Assembly: GCA_017527205.1 (NCBI GenBank)
Contig: JAFXQK010000041.1
Coordinates: 62,001 to 126,000 of the forward strand
DNA length: 64,000 bases
Source of the DNA: Lachnospiraceae bacterium
GTDB taxonomy: Bacteria > Bacillota > Clostridia > Lachnospirales > Lachnospiraceae
Direction: 5' to 3'
Every line of letters starts with the position of its first letter. The stretch's first letter is position 1. Both the position numbers and the translations under genes were made by a program. The notes beneath the pieces are model-generated. The model did no database searches and was not told where the DNA came from. It was given only the letters and a program-made list of their open reading frames with translations. Of the stretch, positions 1 to 9,272 are shown one piece after another.

Positions 1-516
1 GTTGCCGATCTTCGGGCACCGACGCCCTCTGCGGCTGCAGAACTGGCGGTTTGGAACGTGCGAGAGCTTTTAGATCGGCTGGAAGGATATGACGCAGAGC
101 TTCGAAGAAACATGAACCGCGTATTGACGAGAAAGCGCGATTTCTTAATGAGGCTGGAACGGCAGGTAGGCATGGGCAGTCCGGCGGCCAAGATCCGCGG
201 GTACAGACAGTACCATTCGCAACTGCAGGATCGGCTGGAGGGCAACATGCGCACCATTCTCACGGCGCGGCGCCATGCACTGGAGCTTTACGTGGAAAAG
301 ATGAAAGGGTTGTCTCCCTTAGAAAAGCTTTCGAGCGGATTCTCTTACGTGGAGGATGCAGAGGGGAGAAACGTTAGGTCCGTCGAACAGGTTTGCGTGG
401 GAGATCAGCTTGACATTCAGGTACAGGATGGCAAAATTCAGGTGGAAGTAAAGGGTACTTCAACAGTCAGCTTTACTGACGGCTTCCCAAAAGGTACGGC
501 CGTTCGCGAGGGCTGA
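1..516 (+). CDS. xseA: Exodeoxyribonuclease VII large subunit, C-terminal part (cut by window edge)
   Basis: The reading frame is open from base 1 and encodes the RAPTPSAAAELA motif typical of XseA, so the gene starts upstream of the window. About 170 residues remain: the end of the catalytic core followed by a charged helical region (roughly residues 25-110 of the fragment) that in this family forms the coiled coil binding several XseB subunits. Exonuclease VII degrades single-stranded DNA from both ends in repair. xseB follows after a 111-nt gap. The tail after the KLSSGFSYV motif, the usual C-terminal feature of the family, is normal. Confidence 0.93.
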   Translation, partial: VADLRAPTPSAAAELAVWNVRELLDRLEGYDAELRRNMNRVLTRKRDFLMRLERQVGMGSPAAKIRGYRQYHSQLQDRLEGNMRTILTARRHALELYVEKMKGLSPLEKLSSGFSYVEDAEGRNVRSVEQVCVGDQLDIQVQDGKIQVEVKGTSTVSFTDGFPKGTAVREG

Positions 517-627
517 ATGGCAGCAAGGGCTGAATAAAGAAACTATGATGACGGAATAGAGTCCTGAGTGAGATAAAAGGCTTAGGAGGATGGAAGTAAT
601 CATCCTGAGTGGATTAAGAGGATTGGA

Positions 628-861
628 ATGGAAGAGAAGAAAAAGCTAAGTCTGGAAGAGAATTTTGATCAGCTGGAACATCTGATAGGGGTATTGTCTG
701 ATGCGGACGTTTCTCTTGAGGATGCCTTCCGTGCCTATAGCGAGGGCGTTGCTTTGTTAAAGACCTGTAATGACCAGATTGACCGTGTGGAAAAAAAGGT
801 GTTGGCACTTAGCGCAAACGGCGAGCTGGAAGAGCTGGACGGCGACGAAACGGAGGCGTAA
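628..861 (+). CDS. xseB: Exodeoxyribonuclease VII small subunit
   Basis: A 77-residue acidic helical protein with the family pattern SLEENFDQLE near the N-terminus and a helix carrying LEDAFRAYSEGVALLKTCN. Length matches XseB (about 60-85 residues). It is the small subunit of exonuclease VII and coats the coiled coil of XseA. It sits between xseA and ispA, only 3 nt before the latter, as in many Clostridia, so the three are probably cotranscribed. The upstream gap (517-627) shows no clear promoter or terminator. Confidence 0.93.
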   Translation: MEEKKKLSLEENFDQLEHLIGVLSDADVSLEDAFRAYSEGVALLKTCNDQIDRVEKKVLALSANGELEELDGDETEA

Positions 862-864
862 CCT

Positions 865-1818
865 ATGGAAGAGAAGGAGTTTCAGGCGAAACTGCATAAA
901 AAAACGGAAGAGGTGACGGAGAGCATCTGTACCGTTTTTCATGAATATCTGAAAAAGCAGGAGCACATGCCCTATGTCAAGGTGGTTTTGGATGGCATGG
1001 ATTACAGCTTTATGGCGGGCGGGAAAAGGCTTCGCCCTCTGCTGATGCGGGAGACCTATCGGCTCTTCGCAGGAGAAGAGGCGAAGGAGACCTTGGAGTT
1101 GCAGGAGTTTATGACGGCGCTGGAGATGATCCATACCTATTCGCTGGTGCATGATGATCTTCCTGCCATGGATAATGACGAATATCGCCGCGGTAAGGAG
1201 ACCACCTGGAAGGTTTATGGAGACGGCATGGCCGTTCTCATGGGCGACGGATTGATGAATAGCGCGTTTGAATTGATTTTTTCAACGATTCAGCGGAGCG
1301 TTGCTTCCGGGAAAAGCCCAGAAGAGCTTCAAAGGATCACGCAGTGCGGTGAGATGCTGGCCGTGAAGGCAGGAATTGACGGCATGCTGGGAGGTCAGGT
1401 GGCAGACGTGGAGGCTGAGAAAAAGAACCTTCCCATGGACATGGAGAAGATTCTCTTTATCCATGAAAAGAAGACGGCCGCATTGATTGAGACTGCCATG
1501 GGCATCGGCGCGACACTTGCGGGAGCCACTGCCATGGAGCTGGAGAAGGTTTTGCAAATTGCGAGAAGGGTCGGCATTGCCTTTCAGATTCAGGATGACG
1601 TTCTAGACGTCATTGGAGACAGCGCTGAGCTTGGAAAAACGGTTGGAAGCGATGCAGAGAGCGGAAAAGAGACCTATGTTACGCTCCGCGGATTGGAAAG
1701 CTCCAGGCGCGAGGTGGAAAAGCTTTCGGAGGAGGCCGTGGCACTTTTGCGTGAGCTCCCGGGAGAGCATGCCTTTTTGGAGGAGCTGATTCTTCACCTG
1801 ATTTACAGAAAAAAATAG
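865..1818 (+). CDS. ispA: Polyprenyl (geranyl/farnesyl) diphosphate synthase
   Basis: A 317-residue all-helical prenyltransferase. The first aspartate-rich motif is DDLPAMDND (about residues 97-105) and the second is QDDVLDVIGD (about 243-252). GGKRLRP near residue 52-58 is the substrate-binding motif. It condenses IPP with allylic diphosphates to give C10-C15 precursors for quinones and cell-wall lipid carriers. It lies directly upstream of dxs, the first enzyme of the same MEP isoprenoid route, so the two form a pathway cluster. The exact chain length of the product cannot be read with certainty. Confidence 0.92.
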   Translation: MEEKEFQAKLHKKTEEVTESICTVFHEYLKKQEHMPYVKVVLDGMDYSFMAGGKRLRPLLMRETYRLFAGEEAKETLELQEFMTALEMIHTYSLVHDDLPAMDNDEYRRGKETTWKVYGDGMAVLMGDGLMNSAFELIFSTIQRSVASGKSPEELQRITQCGEMLAVKAGIDGMLGGQVADVEAEKKNLPMDMEKILFIHEKKTAALIETAMGIGATLAGATAMELEKVLQIARRVGIAFQIQDDVLDVIGDSAELGKTVGSDAESGKETYVTLRGLESSRREVEKLSEEAVALLRELPGEHAFLEELILHLIYRKK

Positions 1819-1841
1819 CGTGAGCGAAAAAGAGGTTTTTC

Positions 1842-3701
1842 ATGTACCTAGAGAGCATTGAAAACATAAATGACATAAAGAAGATTGATCCCGAGTGTTA
1901 TCCTGCGCTGGCACAGGAAATTCGTGATTTCCTGATTCAAAAGATCAGCGTGACGGGTGGACATTTGGGATCGAATCTCGGTGCCGTGGAGCTTACCATG
2001 GCGCTTCATCTTGCATTGGATTTGCCAGAGGACAAGATTGTTTGGGACGTTGGACATCAGGCTTACACCCACAAAATCCTGACGGGACGCAAAGAAGGGT
2101 TTGATACCCTGCGTCAGTATCATGGCATGAGCGGTTTCCCGAAGCGCAAGGAAAGCTGTTGTGACTGCTTTGACACGGGCCATAGTTCGACCTCCATCTC
2201 TGCGGGGTTAGGACTCGTGATGGCGCGCGATCATAAGGGAGAAAAGAGAACCATCGTCTCCGTGATCGGTGACGGTTCCCTGACGGGCGGTATGGCGTAT
2301 GAGGCACTGAACAATGCTTCAAAGCTTGAAACCAATTTTATCATCATTTTAAATGACAATAACATGTCCATCTCTGAAAACGTAGGTGGGGTGTCTAAAT
2401 ATTTAAATAACATTCGAACGGCGGGCGGATATTTGGATCTGAAGGAAGGTATCTATAATGCTTTGCTCGGCAGTGCCAAAGGAAATCACATGATTCGCAC
2501 CATTCGAAGGCTAAAGAGCAGCTTGAAGACCTTAGTGATTCCCGGCATGTTTTTTGAGGATATGGGAATTACCTATCTTGGACCCGTGGACGGGCATGAC
2601 GTGCAGGCCATGGTCAACGTCATCCATGCGGCTCAAAGGGTGGAAGGCCCCGTATTGATTCATGCACTCACGAAGAAGGGTAAGGGCTATGCCCCCGCGG
2701 AAAAGCATCCTGCAAGATTCCATGGAACGGAGCCCTTTGACGTCGAGACGGGAAAGCTTCTTCGTCAGAAGGCAGAGCCCTGCTATACGGACGTATTTTC
2801 AACCGTGATATGTACGCTTGCGGAAAAGCAGGAAAATCTCGTGGCGATCACGGCAGCCATGCCGGATGGTACGGGGCTAAAGCGTTTTCGGACGCAGTTC
2901 CCGGATCGCTTTTATGACGTCGGCATTGCAGAGGAGCATGCCGTGACGTTTGCGGCAGGTTTGGCAGCCGGCGGCATGAAGCCCGTCGTTGCCGTGTATT
3001 CTTCCTTCCTGCAGAGGGCATATGATCAGATCCTTCACGACGTATGTCTGCAAAATCTGCCCGTGGTCTTTGCCATTGACCGCGCGGGTCTTGTCGGAAG
3101 CGATGGGGAAACCCATCAGGGCATTTTTGATCTGTCTTATTTATCCGGCATTCCCAACATGCATGTCTGCGCGCCGAAGAATAAGTGGGAGCTTGCAGAC
3201 ATGCTGCAGTTTGCCATGGATTTTGACGGCCCAATTGCCATTCGTTATCCCAGGGGAACGGCGTATGCAGGACTCGAGGAGCATCGGGAGCCCATTGTGC
3301 TGGGAAAGGCGGAATGGATTTTCCGTGAGAGCGGCGTGGCTATTTTTGCAGTGGGAAGCATGGTGGAGGAAGCAGTTAAGATTCGTGAGCTCTTAAAGGA
3401 ACAGGGCGTAAACGTCAGTCTTATCAATGCCCGCTTTGTCAAGCCGATTGATGAAGAGACTCTTTTAGAGGCTGCAAAGGATCATGATCTGATAGTAACG
3501 CTGGAGGAGAACGTTGCCTGCGGCGGTTTTGGGGAAAAGGTTTTGGAGGTTGCCAACGCGCACGGATTCCAGAATCGTATTTTGCCGATTGCCCTGCCTG
3601 ATACCTATGTTGAGCACGGTAACGTCGAGGTATTGAAGGAGCATTTGGGGGTGGATCCCGAGGGGATTCACCGCAGGATATGGGAGGCGCTGAACGCATG
3701 A
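1842..3701 (+). CDS. dxs: 1-deoxy-D-xylulose-5-phosphate synthase
   Basis: A 619-residue thiamine-diphosphate enzyme of normal length. Visible are the GHSSTSISAGLG segment, the ThDP/Mg motif GDGSLTGGMAYEALNN (from about residue 143), and the catalytic glutamate region EEHAVTFAAGLA (about residue 364) that starts the pyrimidine-binding domain. It joins pyruvate and glyceraldehyde-3-phosphate in the first step of the MEP pathway. Its stop codon overlaps the start of tlyA (ATGA at 3698-3701), giving translational coupling. Confidence 0.96.
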   Translation: MYLESIENINDIKKIDPECYPALAQEIRDFLIQKISVTGGHLGSNLGAVELTMALHLALDLPEDKIVWDVGHQAYTHKILTGRKEGFDTLRQYHGMSGFPKRKESCCDCFDTGHSSTSISAGLGLVMARDHKGEKRTIVSVIGDGSLTGGMAYEALNNASKLETNFIIILNDNNMSISENVGGVSKYLNNIRTAGGYLDLKEGIYNALLGSAKGNHMIRTIRRLKSSLKTLVIPGMFFEDMGITYLGPVDGHDVQAMVNVIHAAQRVEGPVLIHALTKKGKGYAPAEKHPARFHGTEPFDVETGKLLRQKAEPCYTDVFSTVICTLAEKQENLVAITAAMPDGTGLKRFRTQFPDRFYDVGIAEEHAVTFAAGLAAGGMKPVVAVYSSFLQRAYDQILHDVCLQNLPVVFAIDRAGLVGSDGETHQGIFDLSYLSGIPNMHVCAPKNKWELADMLQFAMDFDGPIAIRYPRGTAYAGLEEHREPIVLGKAEWIFRESGVAIFAVGSMVEEAVKIRELLKEQGVNVSLINARFVKPIDEETLLEAAKDHDLIVTLEENVACGGFGEKVLEVANAHGFQNRILPIALPDTYVEHGNVEVLKEHLGVDPEGIHRRIWEALNA

Positions 3702-4579
3702 AGGAACGACTAGACGTGATCCTCGTGGAGCAGGGCTATGCCTCCTCCCGAGAAAAAGCGAAGGCCATCATTATGTCAGGAAACGTCTATGTCAATGGAC
3801 AGAAGGAAGACAAGGCGGGAACCATGTTTGACCTGACGAAATGTAAGCTGGAGGTGCGCGGTAACACGCTGAAATATGTCAGCAGAGGCGGACTAAAGCT
3901 GGAAAAGGCAATGCAGACCTGGCAATTTCCTTTGGAAGGAAAGGCCTGCATGGACGTGGGTGCTTCCACTGGTGGCTTTACGGACTGTATGCTGCAAAAT
4001 GGCGCGAGCAGAGTGTATTCCGTGGACGTAGGTCATGGACAGCTTGATTGGAAGCTTCGAAATGATGAACGGGTCGTCTGCATGGAACAAACGAATTTTC
4101 GATATCTAAAGCCGGAGGACATTCCGGAGCAGCTCGATTTTATCAGCGTGGACGTCAGCTTTATCTCCCTGACGAAGATCTTAATTCCCGCAAGAAATCT
4201 GTTAAAGCTTGGCGGGGAGATGGTATGCTTGATTAAGCCTCAGTTTGAGGCAGGGCGCGATAAGGTTGGTAAGAATGGCGTTGTACGCGAGCTTTCCACG
4301 CACAGGGAGGTCATTGAGAAGGTCATTGATTTTGCAAGTCTTACGGGCTTTTCCGTGATGGGCCTTCAGTATTCTCCGATCAAGGGACCGGAGGGAAACA
4401 TCGAATATCTGGTGTATTTGAAGAAGGAAGAAGAGCCGACGGAGGAGGTTCTCGCGCTGACGGAGCGTGAGGCCGAGGAAGCACTCGCCGTGGTGACGAA
4501 GGAGAAGAGCGGTTTGTCTGAAACGGCAAAATGGAAGGACGTCATTACGGGCATCGTGGAGAATTCCCATACCTTATAA
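3698..4579 (+). CDS. tlyA: TlyA-family rRNA 2'-O-methyltransferase (S4 + FtsJ-like)
   Basis: A 293-residue protein. Residues 1-60 form an S4 RNA-binding domain (MKERLDVILVEQGYASSREK). The rest is an FtsJ/RrmJ-like Rossmann methyltransferase with the SAM motif MDVGASTGGFTDC and downstream VDVSFISL and LIKPQFEAG motifs. I chose the ATG at 3698 because it overlaps the dxs stop and sits behind GGGAGGCG; an upstream in-frame ATG at 3680 would add six atypical residues. TlyA enzymes methylate ribose in 16S/23S rRNA; the exact target here is not known. In Clostridia the gene typically lies between dxs and nadK. Confidence 0.9.
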   Translation: MKERLDVILVEQGYASSREKAKAIIMSGNVYVNGQKEDKAGTMFDLTKCKLEVRGNTLKYVSRGGLKLEKAMQTWQFPLEGKACMDVGASTGGFTDCMLQNGASRVYSVDVGHGQLDWKLRNDERVVCMEQTNFRYLKPEDIPEQLDFISVDVSFISLTKILIPARNLLKLGGEMVCLIKPQFEAGRDKVGKNGVVRELSTHREVIEKVIDFASLTGFSVMGLQYSPIKGPEGNIEYLVYLKKEEEPTEEVLALTEREAEEALAVVTKEKSGLSETAKWKDVITGIVENSHTL

Positions 4580-4610
4580 TGGGGCCGGGAGAAAATAGAG
4601 GAGCTATAGC

Positions 4611-5465
4611 ATGGCCATTCGATTTTTGATTTACGTAAATCAATTCAAGGATCCGGAGCTGAAGGTAACGCATCAGATCAAGGAGTATTTAGAGGCTAAG
4701 GGGCAGGAGGTTCGCCTGCTGATCGTGGAAAAGGATTGGAAAAGCGAAGGACGACAGGAGCCAGAGTTCCCGGAGAACGTCGACGTTATGTTGGTGCTTG
4801 GCGGTGACGGAACCGTGTTACAGGCGGCAAGGGAAACCATTCATTCTCACATTCCGCTGATTGGTGTCAATTTAGGCAGTCTTGGCTTTATGACACAGAT
4901 CGAACGAAGTGGCATCGAAACGGCCCTGGATCGACTGATTGAGGGAGATTACCGCAAGGAAAGCCGCATGCTTTTGCAGGGAAAAGCGACGCTGAAGGAT
5001 GGTGAGACCAAGGGCGGACTTGCCTTGAATGACATTGTCATCACTCGAAATGGCGCACTTCGCGTTATCTTGTTTCGCATTTACGTGAATGGTTCCTTCC
5101 TGCATGAATATCAGGCCGACGGCATGATCGTGACGACGCCGACGGGGTCTACGGGGTATAATTTGTCCGCGGGCGGTCCTCTTGTGGAGCCTGGGGCAAA
5201 GCTGATGATGCTGACGCCCATTTGCCCCCATTCCTTAAATCACAGAAGCATTATTCTCTCGCCCGAGGATGAGGTTGTGATTGAAATTCCTTTGGGGAAA
5301 GAAGGGAAGGAACAGGAGGTATCCGCGAGCCTGGACGGAGCAAACACCTTTACCATGGTAACGGGGGATCGCATTTCCATTCGGCAGAGTAAGGAAAGTG
5401 CGGAATTTATTCAACTCAGTAAGGTGAGCTTTCTTGAGGCGTTGCATCAGAAGATGAAGGACTAG
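4611..5465 (+). CDS. nadK: NAD kinase
   Basis: A 284-residue ATP-NAD kinase. Diagnostic motifs are GGDGTVLQAAR (from about residue 64), NLGSLGFMTQIE, and the C-terminal domain motif PTGSTGYNLSAGGPLV. It phosphorylates NAD to NADP and acts in the cytosol. Position between tlyA and argR is the standard clostridial arrangement. A short hairpin (CCTTCG/CGAAGG, 5484-5500) lies just after the stop, ahead of argR, but lacks a clear U-tract. Confidence 0.95.
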   Translation: MAIRFLIYVNQFKDPELKVTHQIKEYLEAKGQEVRLLIVEKDWKSEGRQEPEFPENVDVMLVLGGDGTVLQAARETIHSHIPLIGVNLGSLGFMTQIERSGIETALDRLIEGDYRKESRMLLQGKATLKDGETKGGLALNDIVITRNGALRVILFRIYVNGSFLHEYQADGMIVTTPTGSTGYNLSAGGPLVEPGAKLMMLTPICPHSLNHRSIILSPEDEVVIEIPLGKEGKEQEVSASLDGANTFTMVTGDRISIRQSKESAEFIQLSKVSFLEALHQKMKD

Positions 5466-5520
5466 GTATTGGTTTTGAAGCTTCCTTCGAAAAACGAAGG
5501 TTTAGGAGTGGATTAACAAT

Positions 5521-5982
5521 ATGAAAAAAATCAGACAACGAAAAATATTGGACATCATAGAAAAGTATGAGGTGGAGACCCAGGAGCAGCTTCGGGATTA
5601 TCTGGAAAAGGAAGGCATTCAGGTAACGCAGGCAACGCTCTCGAGAGACATTCGCGAGCTAAAGCTTTCGAAGCTTTCCGTAGATGGAACGGCTGGCGGC
5701 AGACAGCGCTACGTTGCATTTCACAGGGAAGCGGGCGAACGCGAAAATGAAAAGCTGGTGCGCGTCCTTCGAGATGGATTTGTTTCCATGGACATGGCGC
5801 AGAACATCTTGGTCGTTAAAACGGTCTCAGGCATGGCGATGGCAGTTGCCATGGCAATTGACGCCCTGCAGTTCTCGGAGGTGGTAGGATGCATCGCCGG
5901 GGATGATACTATTATGGTAGCCGTAAGAACGGTAGAAGAGACCAGACTGCTGATGAATAAAATGAATGAGATTATGGGGTAA
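5521..5982 (+). CDS. argR: Arginine repressor ArgR
   Basis: A 153-residue protein of family length. The N-terminal winged helix (QRKILDIIEKYEVETQEQLRDYLEKEG...TQATLSRDIRELKLSK) is typical for ArgR/AhrC DNA binding, and the C-terminal hexamerisation/arginine-binding domain ends with the GDDTIMVAVR motif. It represses arginine biosynthesis when arginine is bound. It is followed by recN, a pairing widely conserved in Firmicutes. RBS is TTAGGAG about 10 nt before the ATG. Confidence 0.95.
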   Translation: MKKIRQRKILDIIEKYEVETQEQLRDYLEKEGIQVTQATLSRDIRELKLSKLSVDGTAGGRQRYVAFHREAGERENEKLVRVLRDGFVSMDMAQNILVVKTVSGMAMAVAMAIDALQFSEVVGCIAGDDTIMVAVRTVEETRLLMNKMNEIMG

Positions 5983-6036
5983 TCTGATTCAGAGAATGAG
6001 TACGTAGGATCAAAGAAGGCGGCAGAAGGAGGAGAC

Positions 6037-7713
6037 ATGTTACAAAGCTTACACGTGAAAAATCTGGCGCTGATGGAGGAGACGTTCGTTACCTTCGGGG
6101 AGGGGCTGAATATCCTCACAGGTGAGACGGGCGCAGGTAAATCCCTGCTTCTTGGCTCCGTGAATCTTGCATTAGGTGCAAAATTCGAGAAGGAAATGCT
6201 CCGCAAGGGAACAGAGCAGGCCTTGGTGGAGCTGACCTTTACGGGAAACGAGAAGGTGCGGGAAAAGCTTCTGGCGATGGAGCTGGAGCCGCAGGAGGAC
6301 GGAAGTGTTCTGATCGCCCGCAAAATGCAGGTGGGAAAGAGTGTATTCCGCGTCAATGGCGAGGTGGTTACAGCCAAGCAGGTAAAAGAACTGGCGGAGG
6401 TTTTGATCGACATTCACGGTCAGCATGAGCACCAGTCCCTGCTACACAAGAAAAAGCATTTAGAGATTCTGGATGCTTTCGGCGGAAGGGATGCGCAGGA
6501 GGCCTTAGAGGATGTCTCCAAGGCGTATCACGCCTGGAAAGCCTTGGAGAAAAAGCTTGGGGAAGAAGGTCTGGACGAGAAGGAAAGAGCCCGGGAACAG
6601 TCCCTTGCGGAATATGAAGTGCGTGAGATTGAGGAGGCGACGCCTCGCATCGGCGAGGACGAAGAGCTTGAGGAGCAGTATCGCCGCATGGTCAATGGTC
6701 AAAAGATCATGGAGGCACTGAGTGAGAGCTATTCCTATACAAGCGGGGATGGCGCCGGTAGTGCGCTCAGCAGGGCACTTCGGGCACTGGGAAGCATATC
6801 TGGCTTTGACAAGCGCCTTGCGGAGCTGGAGGAGCAGCTTTCAGAGGTGGATAGCCTGCTTGCGGATTACAACAGGGATCTTGCGGATTATATGGAGGAC
6901 GTCACCTATGATGAGGCGGCGCTTCGCCAGACGGAGGATCGTCTGAACCTGATCAATCGGCTCAAGGAAAAATATGGCAATACCATCGAAGAGATTCTTG
7001 CATATGGTGAGACGCGCAGGGAATACTTAGAGAAATTAGCTGATTATGATGCATATCTTGCTAAGCTCAAGGATGACGAGGCGAAAGCAAAAAAGCAACT
7101 AGATAAGGCATGTGACGTGCTTGGCTCTATTCGAAGGAAAAACGCAAAGACCTTGACGGGACTTCTGACGGCAGCTTTGGAGCAGCTTAATTTCCTGAAG
7201 GTGGATTTTGAAATTCATGTTGAGAAGCTTGAGAACCCTACGGAGAAGGGGGCGGATGACGTGGAATTTCTGATTTCCACAAATCCTGGCGAAGAACGCA
7301 GACCTCTTGGCATGGTTGCCAGTGGCGGTGAGCTTTCGAGAATCATGCTTGCCATAAAGACGGTGCTCGCAAAACGAGACGAGGTGGATGCCTTGATCTT
7401 CGATGAGATTGACGCCGGCATCAGTGGCAGGACGGCATGGCAGGTTTCCAGACAACTCGGGAAGGTATCAACGGCACATCAGGTGATCTGTATTACCCAT
7501 CTTCCGCAGATTGCAGCCATGGCCGATTCGCATTATCTCATCGAGAAGAATACGGATGGGAGCAGTACGGCGACGGACGTAAGACTTCTTACGGAAGAAG
7601 AGGCGACAAGAGAGCTGGCAAGGCTTCTCGGAGGGGACGGTCTCTCAGAGGCAGCCATCACAAATGCCATGGAAATGCGTAAGCAGGCGCACTCCCAAAA
7701 AGAGGAAGACTGA
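6037..7713 (+). CDS. recN: DNA repair protein RecN (SMC-like ATPase)
   Basis: A 558-residue SMC-family protein. Walker A is GETGAGKS (residues 29-36), followed by a Q-loop-proximal head region. The central part (about 150-370) is coiled coil, and the C-terminal head has the signature SGGELSRIMLAIK (about 428) and Walker B ALIFDEIDAGISG. It binds DNA ends and ssDNA during double-strand break repair. RBS GAAGGAGGAG is strong. A rho-independent terminator follows at 7757-7792, separating it from spoIVB. Confidence 0.96.
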   Translation: MLQSLHVKNLALMEETFVTFGEGLNILTGETGAGKSLLLGSVNLALGAKFEKEMLRKGTEQALVELTFTGNEKVREKLLAMELEPQEDGSVLIARKMQVGKSVFRVNGEVVTAKQVKELAEVLIDIHGQHEHQSLLHKKKHLEILDAFGGRDAQEALEDVSKAYHAWKALEKKLGEEGLDEKERAREQSLAEYEVREIEEATPRIGEDEELEEQYRRMVNGQKIMEALSESYSYTSGDGAGSALSRALRALGSISGFDKRLAELEEQLSEVDSLLADYNRDLADYMEDVTYDEAALRQTEDRLNLINRLKEKYGNTIEEILAYGETRREYLEKLADYDAYLAKLKDDEAKAKKQLDKACDVLGSIRRKNAKTLTGLLTAALEQLNFLKVDFEIHVEKLENPTEKGADDVEFLISTNPGEERRPLGMVASGGELSRIMLAIKTVLAKRDEVDALIFDEIDAGISGRTAWQVSRQLGKVSTAHQVICITHLPQIAAMADSHYLIEKNTDGSSTATDVRLLTEEEATRELARLLGGDGLSEAAITNAMEMRKQAHSQKEED

Positions 7714-7756
7714 TACGCTTCATTGACGGGATAAAAAGAGATTGCAGGTACATACT

Positions 7757-7792
7757 AAGAAGGACATCACGATGGTGTCCTTCTTATTTTCT
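7757..7792 (+). terminator. Rho-independent terminator after recN
   Basis: Perfect 10-bp stem AAGAAGGACA (7757-7766) / TGTCCTTCTT (7776-7785), 9-nt loop, followed by ATTTTCTT. It lies between the recN stop and spoIVB, so spoIVB is expected to have its own (sporulation) promoter or rely on read-through. Confidence 0.8.
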
Positions 7793-7844
7793 TGGCGGAA
7801 AAATGAGCTTACGCGAAACAAAAAGAAGTGGCGAGGTATGTGCA

Positions 7845-9125
7845 ATGCAAATCAAGGTGACACACAGGCGGATCAAAAATCTTGCAATAGCTTTTTTTAT
7901 TTTACTTGCCTCTGCGGTGGTGGGGCTTTTATTATATGGAATCACAAGACGTATTCCCTCAACACTGTATTTTCGTGCAAGGCAAAGTCAAAGCATGGAT
8001 CTGGGGGTTCCGGCCACGGGAGAGGTGCGTGCGGCCTTTCAGATTGGTCAAGATTCATCCGTAAAGGCCGTGACGGTCGATTTATCACGCCCCGTTACCA
8101 TGCAGACGGGGCAGCAGGACCGCTATGACATGGAGGTTCGGCTCTTTGGCATCTTTCCGCTGAAAAAGGTAGACATTCGCGTGATTGACGATCAGGAGTT
8201 GATTCCCATGGGAAATCCCATCGGTATCTATCTGGAAAGTCAAGGCGTTTTTGTGGTCGGGATCGCGGAATTTGAGACGATGGATGGTCAGAAGGTAAAG
8301 CCTGCGGAAAATCTGCTACAGGCAGGAGATTATGTCCTGGCGGTCAATGGAATGGCTGTTTCGGATAAAGAGGAGCTCATGCGTCAGATTGAAAGCTCTG
8401 AGGGAAGACCAGTGACAATTACCATTGAGCGAAATGAAAGGCGAGAGGACGTCGTTGTTTGGCCAGTCATGAATCAATCAGGGCAGTATAAGGCAGGCAT
8501 TTGGATTCGAGACAATCTTCAGGGTGTTGGTACCTTGACCTATATTGACGGGGAAGGGAAATTTGGAGCGCTGGGACATGGCATTGCGGACATTGACACG
8601 GGAACCATCGTGGAGGTGGATGGCGGCACGCTGTATCAGACAGAAATAGTAAACCTGCGACGCGGAGAAAACGGGAGTCCGGGAGAGATGACGGGACGAA
8701 TCATATATGATGATGGCTATGTTCTTGGCGAGATACGCTCTAATAGTGACCGCGGCGTGTTTGGAACCTGTAATGAAGCCGGAAGAGAGCTTGCAGAGAG
8801 AAAGGCAATGCCGATCGGCCTAAAGCAGGAAATACAGCTGGGCCCGGCAAAAATCTTTTGCACGCTGGAAGAGGAGGTTGAATGCTTTGAGGTTGAGATT
8901 ACCAGGGTCCGTTTAGAGCATGACAACGTAAATCGTGGAATAGAACTAAAGGTCACGGATGCAGAGCTCCTTAGGCGCACGGGCGGCATTGTTCAGGGCA
9001 TGAGCGGGTCGCCTATCATTCAAAATGGAAAGATTATTGGCGCGGTGACGCACGTATTGATCAATTCGCCAGAGAGGGGCTATGGAATCTTTATTGAGAA
9101 CATGCTGGAGGAGGGAAATTCCTAA
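7845..9125 (+). CDS. spoIVB: SpoIVB peptidase (S55 family, PDZ domain)
   Basis: About 426 residues from the ATG at 7845, which follows GCGAGGT with a good spacing; an in-frame ATG at 7803 would add 14 residues and is the alternative start. One N-terminal membrane segment (LAIAFFILLASAVVGLLLYG), a PDZ domain in the middle (PAENLLQAGDYVLAVNGMAVSDKEEL), and a C-terminal serine peptidase domain with GHGI (candidate catalytic His about residue 244) and the nucleophile motif GMSGSPII (Ser about 387). In sporulating Firmicutes it is secreted into the intermembrane space from the forespore and triggers SpoIVFB processing of pro-sigma-K. Its presence implies a sporulating lineage. The usual downstream neighbour spo0A is absent here. 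Confidence 0.93.
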   Translation: MQIKVTHRRIKNLAIAFFILLASAVVGLLLYGITRRIPSTLYFRARQSQSMDLGVPATGEVRAAFQIGQDSSVKAVTVDLSRPVTMQTGQQDRYDMEVRLFGIFPLKKVDIRVIDDQELIPMGNPIGIYLESQGVFVVGIAEFETMDGQKVKPAENLLQAGDYVLAVNGMAVSDKEELMRQIESSEGRPVTITIERNERREDVVVWPVMNQSGQYKAGIWIRDNLQGVGTLTYIDGEGKFGALGHGIADIDTGTIVEVDGGTLYQTEIVNLRRGENGSPGEMTGRIIYDDGYVLGEIRSNSDRGVFGTCNEAGRELAERKAMPIGLKQEIQLGPAKIFCTLEEEVECFEVEITRVRLEHDNVNRGIELKVTDAELLRRTGGIVQGMSGSPIIQNGKIIGAVTHVLINSPERGYGIFIENMLEEGNS

Positions 9126-9144
9126 TGGGAGTTTCCCTTTTTTT
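9113..9144 (+). terminator. Terminator overlapping the 3' end of spoIVB
   Basis: GGGAAATTCC (9113-9122) pairs with GGAGTTTCCC (9128-9137, one G-T wobble), followed by seven T. The left arm lies within the last codons of spoIVB. Confidence 0.8.
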
Positions 9145-9153
9145 ATGATGCCA

Positions 9154-9182
9154 TGGACGATGCTTGTTCTTTGTGATACAAT
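9154..9182 (+). promoter_or_regulatory. Promoter for the 9300 gene
   Basis: TGGACG (9154-9159), 17-nt spacer, TACAAT (9177-9182). This would give a leader of about 110 nt before the ATG at 9300. Confidence 0.6.
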
Positions 9183-9207
9183 AAAGAAAAATACATGTGC
9201 GAGAGAG

Positions 9208-9272
9208 TGATGGTGCAAGCCAGGTTAGATTTCAAAGGCTTGTGAAATCGTCCTAAGTACTGACAGCCATCA
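9208..9272 (+). promoter_or_regulatory. Structured leader with mutually exclusive hairpins, class unknown
   Basis: An outer stem TGATGG (9208-9213) / CCATCA (9267-9272) encloses two alternatives that cannot form together: CAAGCC (9216-9221) with GGCTTG (9237-9242), or GATTTCA (9228-9234) with TGAAATC (9243-9249). The left arm of the second lies in the loop of the first and the reverse is also true. AGAGAGTGATGGTGCAAGCC recalls T-box stem I, but no T-box antiterminator sequence is present. I cannot assign it to a known riboswitch class. Confidence 0.45.

Noticed and set aside
5721-6413. Minus-strand frame of 230 codons
   Set aside because: Opposite argR and recN, whose motifs are complete. 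Serine-rich translation typical of antisense.
9200-9272. T-box riboswitch
   Set aside because: Only a stem I-like string is present. The T-box antiterminator sequence and terminator are absent, and the downstream gene is not an amino-acid gene.
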